Source of the DNA: DASRHD01 sp035485575
Lineage (GTDB): Bacteria; Verrucomicrobiota; Verrucomicrobiia; Opitutales; Opitutaceae
Assembly: GCA_035485575.1 (NCBI GenBank)
Contig: DATHNW010000019.1
Location: 62,001-126,000, forward strand
Direction: 5' to 3'
DNA: 64,000 bases
Each line of letters starts with the position of its first letter. Within the stretch, counting starts at the first letter, position 1. A program made the position numbers and the translations under genes. Below, piece after piece: positions 43,679-54,462 of the stretch. The notes beneath the pieces were generated by a model. That model was not told the origin of the DNA. It ran no database searches and saw only the letters and a program-made list of their open reading frames with translations.

Positions 43679-44989
43679 ATGCCCGCGGCCCGCGCCACCG
43701 CTCAAAAAAAATTCCCCGAGCCGTCCAAAGGCGAATCGACCATGGCCTGCCGGCCGGCCGAAGCCTCCTCCCTTGCCTTGAATCCGGGGGCTTGTCCCTG
43801 CGGTGGCGGCTGCCCAAGTTGCGCCGGCCATGACACGATTTCTTCCGCGCTGAATACGCCTGGCGAGCCGCTGGATACGGTGACGCGCGCTTACATGGAG
43901 CCACGTCTGGGCCATGATCTCGGTTCCGTGCGCGTGCATCACGATTCAACGGCGGCCCGTTCCGCCAGGTCGGAAAACGCTCAAGCTTACGCCGTGGGAC
44001 GCGACCTTGTCTTTGGCGACGGCCGGTACGCGCCGCATACTGTCGCCGGGCGCAAACTGCTGGCCCATGAACTGACGCACGCCGTGCAGCAAGGCCTTGC
44101 GCCCAACCGCACGCAAACCGAGCCACCGGCCAACGCGGATTCATCCATCGAAGCCGAGGCCGGCCGCGCCGCGGATGCCCTCACCGCCGGCCGGTCTTTC
44201 CAGCCCGCGCTGCGCGGTCCGCTGGCGCTGGCCCGCCAGATCATCACACAGAATCCGTTTGATGCCGGGATTGTCGGCGAAGCAGCTCATGGTCCCACGC
44301 ATTATAACGAGGCCCATTACGAGCAAAACTCTCATGGCCATTATGCCCTCCAAACCATGCGTGGCACGGAAAATTATACTCTCACCCGCATGGCCAACGC
44401 GGTGCAGGTGATCGTGCGCATCCATCTCGTCTGGGCCACTTCTCCCCACGAGACCTTTTTTCCCATGAATGAAACCCGTGACCGGTGGCTCAACGGAATA
44501 CGCTCGGTCTGGAACAATCGCTTCACCCTGACCAACCGCTCGACAAATCTGCGGCTTGTTTTTGTGCCGATTTTCACCGAGTCGGAGGCCCACCATCGGG
44601 TGCGAATCCATGGCGAGGATTCGCCCACCGTCCGCACGGATGAAACCAATTGGAATGACAATGATGACGCCATCACGATTGCCCACGAATTCGGCCACAT
44701 GCTGGGCAATCCCGACGAGTATCGCATTCCCGGAAGGAATATCGACATCTCGCGCCGGTCCGGCCTCAGCCGCTCCGAGCGACGGCGTTCGAGCTGGGAG
44801 GGAATTTATGGCGAAAGGCGCCCCGCCCATCAGGGCGGCTATAACGCGCCCAACAGCATCATGAGCGATACGGCGGTCGCCAACACCGCCACCCTCGTTC
44901 CCCAGCCGCGCCACGTGCAAAGCATCCTTCATTTTTTCAATGCTCGCCTGCTGCAGTCAAATGAGGCCCAGTTTCGTCTCGGCCCCTGA
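43679..44989 (+). CDS. effector candidate 11: eCIS_core plus metzincin-like domain with Met-turn
   Basis: 436 residues. Leader MPAARATAQKKFPEPSK with an A8 run (43704-43711), tag CPCGGGCPSC (39-48), eCIS_core at about 62-138 (MEPRLGHDLGSVRVH, HELTHAVQQ at 130-138). The C-terminal domain carries HEFGHMLGNPDEY (336-348) and downstream APNSIMSDTA, which looks like a metzincin Met-turn. A region before the motif (DRWLNGIRSVWNNRFTLT) parallels candidate 8. The zinc motif and Met-turn together make this the best-supported protease of the array. Target unknown. It ends 5 nt before candidate 12. Confidence 0.82.
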   Translation: MPAARATAQKKFPEPSKGESTMACRPAEASSLALNPGACPCGGGCPSCAGHDTISSALNTPGEPLDTVTRAYMEPRLGHDLGSVRVHHDSTAARSARSENAQAYAVGRDLVFGDGRYAPHTVAGRKLLAHELTHAVQQGLAPNRTQTEPPANADSSIEAEAGRAADALTAGRSFQPALRGPLALARQIITQNPFDAGIVGEAAHGPTHYNEAHYEQNSHGHYALQTMRGTENYTLTRMANAVQVIVRIHLVWATSPHETFFPMNETRDRWLNGIRSVWNNRFTLTNRSTNLRLVFVPIFTESEAHHRVRIHGEDSPTVRTDETNWNDNDDAITIAHEFGHMLGNPDEYRIPGRNIDISRRSGLSRSERRRSSWEGIYGERRPAHQGGYNAPNSIMSDTAVANTATLVPQPRHVQSILHFFNARLLQSNEAQFRLGP

Positions 44990-44994
44990 CTGCC

Positions 44995-47406
44995 ATGCCC
45001 CGCGCCGCTGCTCCCGCTTCCTCAAAAAAATCGCCGGCCAAATCCGGGATGCAAACTTCGGCGTCGCGTCATTTGAAAGGCAACACTCCCCGTTCCTTGC
45101 CCCCCGCCTCTCCCGGCATGGCCGCCTGTCCGTGCGGCGGAGGATGTCCGCGATGTGTCGATACAGCCACACACGTGAATGCCGCTCTTGCTTCGCCGGC
45201 AGTCACCCTTGATCCCGGGGAACTGGCCCGCATTGGAAACGGATGGCCGGCCCATCTGCCAGCGCCGCAATTTCATACTGGGGCGGCAGCCGCGCGTTCT
45301 GCCCAGCTGCTCGGCGCGCACGCCTACCAAAGCGGCCCACATCTTGTCTTCGGCTCCGGCCAGTATCGCCGCGGCACTCCTGCAGGCGACCAGTTGCTTC
45401 GTCATGAGCTTGCACACGTGGCTCAGAGCGATGGACGCAGTCCAACCCGCCACCGGATCGTCCCCAAAAACGATCAGACCGAATTTGCAGCCTCCACCTT
45501 TGCGGCCGATCCTCACGCTTCGCTCACCACACTGGCAACCGCCGCGGCCGCTCCGACCGGCCTGCGACTCGAGCGCAATCCACAGCTCGATGAGGCGCTC
45601 CACCGCGTCCGCCAGATTCCCCTCGTTTATACAGATGCCGCCACCGTTGATGAGATCCTTTCCCGCATGGGAAGCATTGATTTGGCCGACCGGGATAATT
45701 CCGAACCGTTGCTGACCGTTGTCATGTCCTCTTTCGGACTGCGCGTATTTGACGCCTTGAATGCGCGATTGGGCGGCGCCGCAGAAAGCAGCTCTGCCAC
45801 CGCCCCAGCCACTCATTCCGCCCCGCCCGCTCCCCACGGCCCGGCAGCCGCTCCCGCCCACGCCGCCGACATCCAGGCGCTGGCCACCGTCGCGCGCGCC
45901 AGGCCGGACCTGTCCGGCCACATACAGGATGCGCTGGCGATCACCGGATTTGCACTCGGCTTTCTTGATGGCGCGCAGGCCGAGATTCCACCTGAGGCAT
46001 TTGCCAATCTCGACCGCGAGACCCGCGAATCGCCCGCTACGTTTGAACTCGGCAACATGGCCGGCCTGATCGCTGGCGCGGGCCGTGAAGTCTGGGGCGC
46101 CATTGAGGGATTGATCGAGCTGGCCGGTTTTCTGGCCTCGCTGACTCCCGGGGGACTCATGCACCGGGCCATGGATGAAGCGGTGGCCTACGCCAGCGAT
46201 CCGGGGGGATATACGCAGCGGCGCGCAGAGGAAGCCCGACAGGCGCGCGATATTGCGATGGCGCTCATTCAACTCGCCCAAACTATTCATGACGACCCGG
46301 CATTCCTGCTGGTGCACGGGAACGAACTCGGGCTCATCGTCGGTCATCAGGCCGGCCAGTGGTTCACGGATGATTTCATGCACCGCAGCACATTCGACAA
46401 AGGTGAAACCATCGGTGAAATCGAGGGGCGGGTCATCATTGAGATCGCAATGCTTTTTATCGGTCCGGAGGAATGGGTGGCACGGGGAGGCGCAGTCATC
46501 GGTGAAGGCGTCCGCATAGGCGGCGAGCTCATGGAGGCCGTGCGCGTCGCCATGGAAGGCATCCCTGCCTTGCGCCGCATCATGGAAGCCCGCGGTCTGG
46601 TGCGTGCCGCCGAGGACACTGTCGAGGCCGGGCGGGCCGTGGGCGGCGCAGGACATGTGATCGAGGATCTGAGCCAGGTAACGCACGGCACCAGCGAACT
46701 CGCCCATGCCGGGGAAGGTGCCGGCGACGCCGCGCGCACCACCGAGCACGCAGCTGGGGATGCGCGGGACAACGTCATCGATCTCCAGGCCGAGCGTGAA
46801 CGGCGGGCGGCACTGGCACGTGCGCGCACCCAGCAGGTCGCACGGCGCCAACGTCTGGCCGCCGGCGCCGAAGGTGATACCCCCATGGCCAGCGCGTTCG
46901 ATGATGAGGAGATCGCCGAGGTTATGCAGCAGGAACAATCACGCGGGGTGGACAGCGATCGGGCCCTTGATCCTGGTGACCTCAATGAGCCTCGCTCTTC
47001 CCGCCATGCCCGGCTCGGCGATGCCAGCCTTGGCTCACCCTCGGAAATCCTTGGCCGCCGGCTTCGCGCCGCCGGCTTTGATCCGCCGGGGCCCGGTTAC
47101 GAGGCCCATCACATCATCCCGATCGACGATCCGCGCGCCGCCCACCTGCAGGAACTGCTTGAATCCAGAGGCATTGACATCAATTCGCCCGATAATGGCG
47201 TGTGGCTGCCACGCGGAGCCGACACCCCCAATGTCGGCGGCGAGTTTCGCCATGAATTCACCTTCGACGACGAATATTTCGAAACCATCAATGAAATCCT
47301 CACGGCCCCGACCGAATCAGGCCGCCCGCCCAGCACGCCCACGCTCCGCCTGCGGCTGCGCAACATGCGCACACAAATGATGAGCGGCCGGATGCCCTCG
47401 CTCTGA
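44995..47406 (+). CDS. effector candidate 12: degenerate eCIS_core plus AHH-type nuclease domain
   Basis: 803 residues, the last and largest of the array. Leader MPRAAAPASSKKSPAKS, tag CPCGGGCPRC (45-54), a reduced eCIS_core (about 82-148) that keeps HELAHVAQS (137-145) but has lost the ESRFG helix. A long middle region contains hydrophobic and Ala/Gly-rich helices (ITGFALGFLDGAQ, LIELAGFLASLTPGG). The C-terminus has YEAHHIIPIDD (HH at 705-706) and INSPDNGVWLP, characteristic of AHH/HNH-type toxin nucleases. No immunity gene follows: the next gene is lepB on the opposite strand, 5 nt away. Confidence 0.83.
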   Translation: MPRAAAPASSKKSPAKSGMQTSASRHLKGNTPRSLPPASPGMAACPCGGGCPRCVDTATHVNAALASPAVTLDPGELARIGNGWPAHLPAPQFHTGAAAARSAQLLGAHAYQSGPHLVFGSGQYRRGTPAGDQLLRHELAHVAQSDGRSPTRHRIVPKNDQTEFAASTFAADPHASLTTLATAAAAPTGLRLERNPQLDEALHRVRQIPLVYTDAATVDEILSRMGSIDLADRDNSEPLLTVVMSSFGLRVFDALNARLGGAAESSSATAPATHSAPPAPHGPAAAPAHAADIQALATVARARPDLSGHIQDALAITGFALGFLDGAQAEIPPEAFANLDRETRESPATFELGNMAGLIAGAGREVWGAIEGLIELAGFLASLTPGGLMHRAMDEAVAYASDPGGYTQRRAEEARQARDIAMALIQLAQTIHDDPAFLLVHGNELGLIVGHQAGQWFTDDFMHRSTFDKGETIGEIEGRVIIEIAMLFIGPEEWVARGGAVIGEGVRIGGELMEAVRVAMEGIPALRRIMEARGLVRAAEDTVEAGRAVGGAGHVIEDLSQVTHGTSELAHAGEGAGDAARTTEHAAGDARDNVIDLQAERERRAALARARTQQVARRQRLAAGAEGDTPMASAFDDEEIAEVMQQEQSRGVDSDRALDPGDLNEPRSSRHARLGDASLGSPSEILGRRLRAAGFDPPGPGYEAHHIIPIDDPRAAHLQELLESRGIDINSPDNGVWLPRGADTPNVGGEFRHEFTFDDEYFETINEILTAPTESGRPPSTPTLRLRLRNMRTQMMSGRMPSL

Positions 47407-47411
47407 ACCCG

Positions 47412-48713
47412 TCAATGGGCCGGACCCCAGCGGCGCGTGAGCGGATAGTAGATGAACAACGGCCGGCCGACGACGGCTCCCGCCGGCACATAGCCCCAGA
47501 AGCGGCCGTCGAGACTTTCCGGCGAGTTGTCACCCAGCGCCAAATAATATCCGGGTGGCACGGTCATGCTCTGGCCCGCGGACAGTGACTCAGCGTTGTA
47601 ATAGCCGGGATAGCTGTCGATTTGCTGTGCCTCTTTTTGAAATGACGCCGCGCCCTCGATGGGCCGTCCGTTCCGATAAAGCACGGGCTGGCGGATTTCG
47701 AGCGTATCGCCGGGCACGCCGACCAGCCGCTTGATGAAATAGCTGCCCCGTTCCTTCTCGGGAATTCGCGGAATGTCATCCGTGCGAAAAACAAACCCGC
47801 TGCCGACCTTGGGCCGGACAAAATGATAGCTGAAACGATCGACGAACAGCATGTCGCCGGCCAGCACGTCAAAGCTCATCACCGATTCGCCCGCCCTCAC
47901 CGTTTTCCCGAGATTGATGCGCCAGGCGCGCACGGCGTTGCCCGGGCTCAACTGATGAACGACCTGCTCGGCGCGGCCGCCCTGAACGTCATCATCCAAT
48001 CGCCGCTCGAACGCCGCGTTGTCGCCGCCGAAGAAAACCCTCGCCATCAACTTGCCAAATTCAAGGTCGAAGTCCTCCGGCACATCCACGGCCACGGGCG
48101 TGTCGTTCACATAAAAGGTGTATTCGTGCACCGTGGTCGGAATGACGAGCCATTTGCGACTGCGCTTCTCCGTGAAGAGCGGCGTAAAGTTGTATCTTGA
48201 ACTGTAGAAAAAATTCATCGCCACTTCGCCCGACTGCGGTGCGATGGCTTCATGGTGCACCGCGCCGAACGTCAAGAAGCGCATCGTCTTCTTCAGGAAC
48301 CCGGGATTTTCCTGCGGCGTTTGATAGACCTCCCCGGTCATGCCGTAGTAGCTCGGCCACATGGAATTCGTGGGAATCTGGAAGTTCGTCACGAAATACG
48401 CGCGGAAACCGAGCAGGACGATGCCCGCCACGAGAAAAAACTCCACCCACTCGGTCAGCTCGCTTTTCGGATAAATCTTTCCTCCCGTGCGCCGCAGCAC
48501 GGGCTCGAGGGCCTCGACGCTCAGCTTGAGCTTTTCAGCCTCGGCACGCTGGCTGAGCTTGAGGCGGAGATCCTCGGTGCATTTTCCCAGCTCGGCGGAC
48601 TCGGCGGTGCTGAGTTCGTCGCGGCGGTAGTTGAAGATTTTATCGGCCAGCTCGAGCCAGTGGGCGGCGCTGACGCGCATCCTTTTTTCCTGCGAGGTGA
48701 ATAGTCCGAACAC
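47412..48713 (-). CDS. lepB: signal peptidase I (LepB), unusually long
   Basis: Inner-membrane Ser/Lys peptidase that removes signal peptides. A cytoplasmic N-terminus of about 85 residues (helical, charged) precedes a hydrophobic segment (FFLVAGIVLLGFRAYFV). The catalytic Ser117 is in PTNSMWPS and Lys328 in FIKRLVGVPGD, with the last box GDNSPESLDGRFWGYVP. The Ser-Lys distance of 211 residues is far larger than in E. coli LepB (S91-K146), because of a long insertion (about 125-285). The 433-residue length reflects this. It is the last gene of the pilT-fabD-lepA-lepB operon. Confidence 0.93.
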   Translation of the reverse strand: MFGLFTSQEKRMRVSAAHWLELADKIFNYRRDELSTAESAELGKCTEDLRLKLSQRAEAEKLKLSVEALEPVLRRTGGKIYPKSELTEWVEFFLVAGIVLLGFRAYFVTNFQIPTNSMWPSYYGMTGEVYQTPQENPGFLKKTMRFLTFGAVHHEAIAPQSGEVAMNFFYSSRYNFTPLFTEKRSRKWLVIPTTVHEYTFYVNDTPVAVDVPEDFDLEFGKLMARVFFGGDNAAFERRLDDDVQGGRAEQVVHQLSPGNAVRAWRINLGKTVRAGESVMSFDVLAGDMLFVDRFSYHFVRPKVGSGFVFRTDDIPRIPEKERGSYFIKRLVGVPGDTLEIRQPVLYRNGRPIEGAASFQKEAQQIDSYPGYYNAESLSAGQSMTVPPGYYLALGDNSPESLDGRFWGYVPAGAVVGRPLFIYYPLTRRWGPAH

Positions 48714-48731
48714 GTGGCTCCTTTTCTGGAT

Positions 48732-50525
<1,794 letters not shown>

Positions 50526-50542
50526 ACTGCGCGAAGACTGAA

Positions 50543-51457
50543 TCAGGCCGCGGCCAGATCGGCAAACTCGCTGAAACTTTTCACCAGCCAGCTCTTTTCC
50601 GTGCGTCGCGCCAGGCCGGCCAGCACGCCGCCAGGCCCGAGCTCCCAGAACTGCGCCACACCCGCCGCCGCGGCACTGCGCATGCAGTCTTCCCATAGCA
50701 CGGGTGACACGATCTGCTTCACGAGCGCGGCCTTGATCGCAGCAGGTTCACTGACGGACTGACCGGTCGTGTTGGTGAAAACGACAAAGCGCGGCACAGC
50801 AAAGGGGATTTCTTCCAAAAACGCAGCAAAGGCCGCGCGCGCGGGCTCCATCAGGCGGCTGTGGTAGGCGCCGGCCACCTTGAGGGAGATGACTTTCTTG
50901 ATCCCGCGCTCTTTCGCCGCGCCGACGGCCGCTTCGACTTTCGCTTTTTCGCCGGAAACGATGATCTGGCCGGGGCCGTTGAAATTGGCCGCCTCGATGT
51001 CGAATTCACGGCAGAGTTCCGCGACTTTCGCATGCTCCTCGCCCATCACGGCGGCCATGCCGCCGTTCGTTTGCTCGCAGGCGAGCTGCATCAGCCGGCC
51101 GCGCTCGGCCACGATGCGCAGGCCGGTCGCAAAATCGAAAACCCCGGCTGCAGCCAGGGCGGTTACTTCGCCCAGCGAAAGGCCGAGCGCAAAATGAGGT
51201 TCACCGGCGGGCAGCTTTCCCAGTTCGCGCAACGCGGCCAGCAGGGCAAGGCCATGCACGAAAAGCGCGGGCTGGCAGACCTTCGTCTGCGTCAGATCGG
51301 CTTCCGGACCATCGAAACTGACTTTCGCAAGATCCCAGCCGAGCACGGTGTTAGCTTCGTCATAGAGAGCGCGCGCCGCGGAAGATTGCTCGCAAAGCGT
51401 GCGGCCCATGCCGACTTTTTGAGCGCCCTGCCCGGCGAAAAGAAGTGCGAGTGCCAT
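50543..51457 (-). CDS. fabD: malonyl-CoA:ACP transacylase (FabD)
   Basis: Transfers malonyl from CoA to acyl carrier protein to start fatty-acid elongation. 304 residues, with LLFAGQGAQKVGMG at the N-terminus, the nucleophile elbow GLSLGEVTAL (Ser in GLSLGE, where many family members have GHSLGE), and the catalytic His in GAYHSRLM. The C-terminus has FWELGPGGVLAGLARR. The ATG at 51457 encoding MALALLFAGQ is preferred over an upstream in-frame TTG two codons earlier. It sits between a secreted hypothetical and lepA in one operon. Confidence 0.95.
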   Translation of the reverse strand: MALALLFAGQGAQKVGMGRTLCEQSSAARALYDEANTVLGWDLAKVSFDGPEADLTQTKVCQPALFVHGLALLAALRELGKLPAGEPHFALGLSLGEVTALAAAGVFDFATGLRIVAERGRLMQLACEQTNGGMAAVMGEEHAKVAELCREFDIEAANFNGPGQIIVSGEKAKVEAAVGAAKERGIKKVISLKVAGAYHSRLMEPARAAFAAFLEEIPFAVPRFVVFTNTTGQSVSEPAAIKAALVKQIVSPVLWEDCMRSAAAAGVAQFWELGPGGVLAGLARRTEKSWLVKSFSEFADLAAA

Positions 51458-51502
51458 GTGCAAAGGACTCGTTTAATCGCCGGGCGGCGAAAAAACCAAG
51501 CC

Positions 51503-52351
51503 CTAAAAGCGATTCTTCAACTGGGGAAAATATTTGTCGTTGTCGTCAGTGGGCGCAAAGGGCGGCGGCACGGCAGGCGGGGGGGCAGCCGGCGCCACCA
51601 TCGGCGATGGAGGCTGGGGCGGACCGGCCGGTTCGAACGGCGCCACCGTCGTTGCGCCGGAAGGCGATGACAGCGCGTCAAAGGAAAGATCGGGGCCGGA
51701 GGACAAATAGAGATTCGGCTTCGTCCCGGTTGCGGCCGGCGAGCCCGGGATATTGAACAATTCGGTCGGAGCGGGAGAAGCCAGCGGCGCCACATTTGCG
51801 GCGATATCGTCATGCAGATTTTCGGGTTGGATCGAAGAGGCGATGTCGCCACCGGCAGATTCCGAAGAAGGATGCACCAGCAGGGCGTGGTCTTGGGGCG
51901 TCATCCACTGCTCGAGATACGGCGTAAGCGGATTGCTCACGGCCGGAGTTTTTTGCGTCAACCCCGTCTCATCAGGCCGGTCGGCATTTTTTTGCGCGCT
52001 ATCAGGCGAAGATTGATCCTTGTCGGCCGGCTTCTCGTCAGAAAGAAGCCTGTCCGACGGCTTTTTTTGCGCGTCCATGGCGTCAATCAGCCAATGGCTT
52101 TTGTCGTCCTTCGGCTTTTGCGCGGGAAGGACGACGGCGTTCAACCCCGGCCCGTTCGGCACCGGCATGGCAATGGGCGCGTTAATCGTGAGATGGACCG
52201 TGGAATCATCGCCAAGGAGGCCGTCCTTGCCGGCTTGCAGGGCCTGGAGGTCGTGACGGGCGGCGTCGAGCGGGGCGAAAGCGGATTCCTCCGCCCACGC
52301 CCATCCGGCAACGAGCAGCCAGCAGAAGAAAAATTTTGCGGGCCAGCACAT
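51503..52351 (-). CDS. secreted Pro-rich hypothetical protein
   Basis: 282 residues with a likely signal peptide (KFFFCWLLVAGWAWAEE, cleavage after the Ala-x-Ala-like WAWA). The rest is hydrophilic and low-complexity, with a Pro-rich C-terminus (APAAPPPAVPPPFAPTDDND) ending YFPQLKNRF. No conserved catalytic motif. The gene lies 26 nt downstream of pilT and 45 nt upstream of fabD in the same orientation, so it is probably co-transcribed. A periplasmic or envelope-associated role is inferred from export alone. Confidence 0.65.
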   Translation of the reverse strand: MCWPAKFFFCWLLVAGWAWAEESAFAPLDAARHDLQALQAGKDGLLGDDSTVHLTINAPIAMPVPNGPGLNAVVLPAQKPKDDKSHWLIDAMDAQKKPSDRLLSDEKPADKDQSSPDSAQKNADRPDETGLTQKTPAVSNPLTPYLEQWMTPQDHALLVHPSSESAGGDIASSIQPENLHDDIAANVAPLASPAPTELFNIPGSPAATGTKPNLYLSSGPDLSFDALSSPSGATTVAPFEPAGPPQPPSPMVAPAAPPPAVPPPFAPTDDNDKYFPQLKNRF

Positions 52352-52377
52352 GTCAGAATCGGCCAGCAGGAACCGGT

Positions 52378-53457
52378 TCAGCTTTTAAGGAAAATACCCT
52401 TCAGGTTCATTTCCAGCGCTTGGGGATTGGGCGAGAATTTGAGGCCGTCGTTCTTGCTGATTTTGCCGCCCTTGATGAGGCGGTAAAGATCCTGGTTGAA
52501 GGAAAGATTTCCAGCGTCGCCGGATTCGAGCATGCCCTGAATTTTATCGAACTGGCCCTCCAGGATGAGGTTTCGCACCACGGCATCGGCCTGCAGGATT
52601 TCCAGCGCCGGCATGCGGCCCCCGCCTTCGAGGGCGGGAATAAGCTTCTGGCAGATGATGCCGCGGAGCGCGCCGGCGATCTGGCGGCGGGCCTGCACCT
52701 GCTGTTCGGGCGGAAAAAACTCGAAAAGGCGGGTGATGGACTGTTGCACGGTGGCCGCGTGCATCGTCGAGAAAACAAGGTGGCCCGTCTCGGCGGCCGA
52801 GATGGCGGTTTCAAAGGTGATGCGGTCGCGCATTTCACCGATGAGGATGATGTCGGGGTTCTGGCGGAGCACGGACTTGATCGCCGCCTCGAAGTCGGGT
52901 ACGTCAAGGCCGATTTCGCGCTGATTGAAGACCGACTTGTCGTCCTGAAAGGTGAACTCGATGGGATCCTCGATTGTGACAATATGGCGGTCGAGGTTTT
53001 GATTTATCCAGCCGAGCATGGCCGCCATGCTTGAACTTTTGCCGGAGCCGGTGGCGCCGCAGACAAGGAGGATGCCATCCTTGGCCTGGGAAAGCTTGAT
53101 CAGCGGCTCGGACTGAAGGTGAAGCTCGTCGAACGAGGGCACGCGGCTTTTGACGTGACGGAAAACAACGCTCGTCGTGCCGCGCTGCTGGAAGGCGTTC
53201 ACACGAAAACGCCCGATGCTATCCGCCGTGTAGGCAAAGTCGATCTGGCCGTCCTTTTCCCATTGCTGCTTGAAAACGCGCGGAACCTTCTGATCAACGA
53301 ATTCCTGCACTTCCGCGCCGGTAAACGGATCCATGTCGACCGGCTTGAGCCGCCCGCCGAGACGGACGTAGCCCGGCTTGTTGGATTTTATGATAATGTC
53401 GCTCGCGCCGCTCTCGACGGCGAGCTTCAGGAGATCGTTGAAAACTTCAATGTTCAT
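52378..53457 (-). CDS. pilT: PilT-type twitching motility ATPase
   Basis: Hexameric ATPase that powers type IV pilus retraction. 359 residues. The N-terminus has the PAS-like start FNDLLKLAVESGASDIIIKS. Walker A is in VCGATGSGKSSSMAAM, the Asp box region is TIEDPIEFTFQ, Walker B is in IILIGEMRDRITFETAI, and the His box is GHLVFSTMHAATVQQSI. The C-terminal AIRNLIRE-type motif appears as VVRNLILEG, so a PilU-like paralogue is possible. It heads the minus-strand operon and is divergent from dapA. Confidence 0.93.
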   Translation of the reverse strand: MNIEVFNDLLKLAVESGASDIIIKSNKPGYVRLGGRLKPVDMDPFTGAEVQEFVDQKVPRVFKQQWEKDGQIDFAYTADSIGRFRVNAFQQRGTTSVVFRHVKSRVPSFDELHLQSEPLIKLSQAKDGILLVCGATGSGKSSSMAAMLGWINQNLDRHIVTIEDPIEFTFQDDKSVFNQREIGLDVPDFEAAIKSVLRQNPDIILIGEMRDRITFETAISAAETGHLVFSTMHAATVQQSITRLFEFFPPEQQVQARRQIAGALRGIICQKLIPALEGGGRMPALEILQADAVVRNLILEGQFDKIQGMLESGDAGNLSFNQDLYRLIKGGKISKNDGLKFSPNPQALEMNLKGIFLKS

Positions 53458-53570
53458 CGTAAACTTGCGGGAACGTCCAAAAACAAGGTGGATTTTGTAG
53501 GTCGGTATGCTTTGTTCGGCAAGGTCTCTTTGTATCAGAAGGCATTTTTTGACACGGTTTTCCGTTTTCC

Positions 53571-54458
53571 ATGAAGCTCCGTCCCCTCACTGGCGCCATC
53601 ACCGCCCTCGTCACGCCGTTCAAACACGGCCAGGTCGCCTACGACGATCTGGCCAGGCTCGTTGATTTCCAGATCAAAAACGGTATCAACGGCCTCGTCC
53701 CGGTCGGAACCACGGGCGAATCGCCGACGCTCTCCAACGAAGAGCACCTGGACGTCATCCGGGCGGTCATCGCCGCGGCGCGCGGACGCGTGCCGGTGCT
53801 GGCCGGAACCGGCTCAAACTCCACGCACGAGGCGATCGAGCTCACCCGCCTGTCGCACGAAGCCGGCGCCGACGGGGTGCTGGTGGTCGCGCCCTATTAC
53901 AACAAGCCGAGCCAGGAAGGCATTTTCCGCCACTATTGTGCGCTGGCCGAGACCACCGACCGGCCCATCGTGTTGTATTCGATTCCTAGCCGCTGTGGCG
54001 TGGAGATCAGCGTATCCGTCGTCGAGCGGCTGCGCGCAAAGTATCCACATATTCGTTACATCAAGGAATCGGGCGGCACGGTGGACCGGGTGGACCAGCT
54101 CAAGCAGGCGCTCGGTCGCGACATCACCGTGCTCAGCGGCGACGATTCGCTCACCCTGCCCTTCATGTCCGCCGGCGCCGAGGGTGTCATCAGCGTGGCC
54201 TCGAACCTTCTGCCGCGTGAAATCGCCCAGCTGGCGGGATTCGCCCTCGCCAATGATTATGCCAAGGCCACCAAGCTGCACCGCCGGCTCTATCCGCTTT
54301 CCAAGGCGCTCTTCATCGAGCCCAACCCCGCGCCGATCAAGGTTGCCCTGGCGCGCGCCGGGATCATCGGTTCGCCCGAGGTCCGCCTGCCGCTCTGCGA
54401 AATGAGCGCAGCCAACCTAAAGATCCTCAATGGCGTCCTCGCCGCGCTCGGAAAGTAA
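53571..54458 (+). CDS. dapA: 4-hydroxy-tetrahydrodipicolinate synthase (DapA)
   Basis: Condenses pyruvate with aspartate semialdehyde in lysine/diaminopimelate synthesis. 295 residues, TIM barrel. GTTGESPTLSNEEH is the substrate-binding motif, YYNKPSQEG carries the catalytic Tyr region, and the Schiff-base Lys is in IRYIKESGGTVDR. Followed after 4 nt by dapB. Nothing unusual is visible. The 113-bp gap to divergent pilT should hold both promoters. Confidence 0.97.
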   Translation: MKLRPLTGAITALVTPFKHGQVAYDDLARLVDFQIKNGINGLVPVGTTGESPTLSNEEHLDVIRAVIAAARGRVPVLAGTGSNSTHEAIELTRLSHEAGADGVLVVAPYYNKPSQEGIFRHYCALAETTDRPIVLYSIPSRCGVEISVSVVERLRAKYPHIRYIKESGGTVDRVDQLKQALGRDITVLSGDDSLTLPFMSAGAEGVISVASNLLPREIAQLAGFALANDYAKATKLHRRLYPLSKALFIEPNPAPIKVALARAGIIGSPEVRLPLCEMSAANLKILNGVLAALGK

Positions 54459-54462
54459 TCCC

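Noticed and set aside
45022..46938. 638-residue minus-strand frame in effector candidate 12
   Set aside because: Shadow frame without recognisable domains, opposite a gene with tag, core and nuclease motif.
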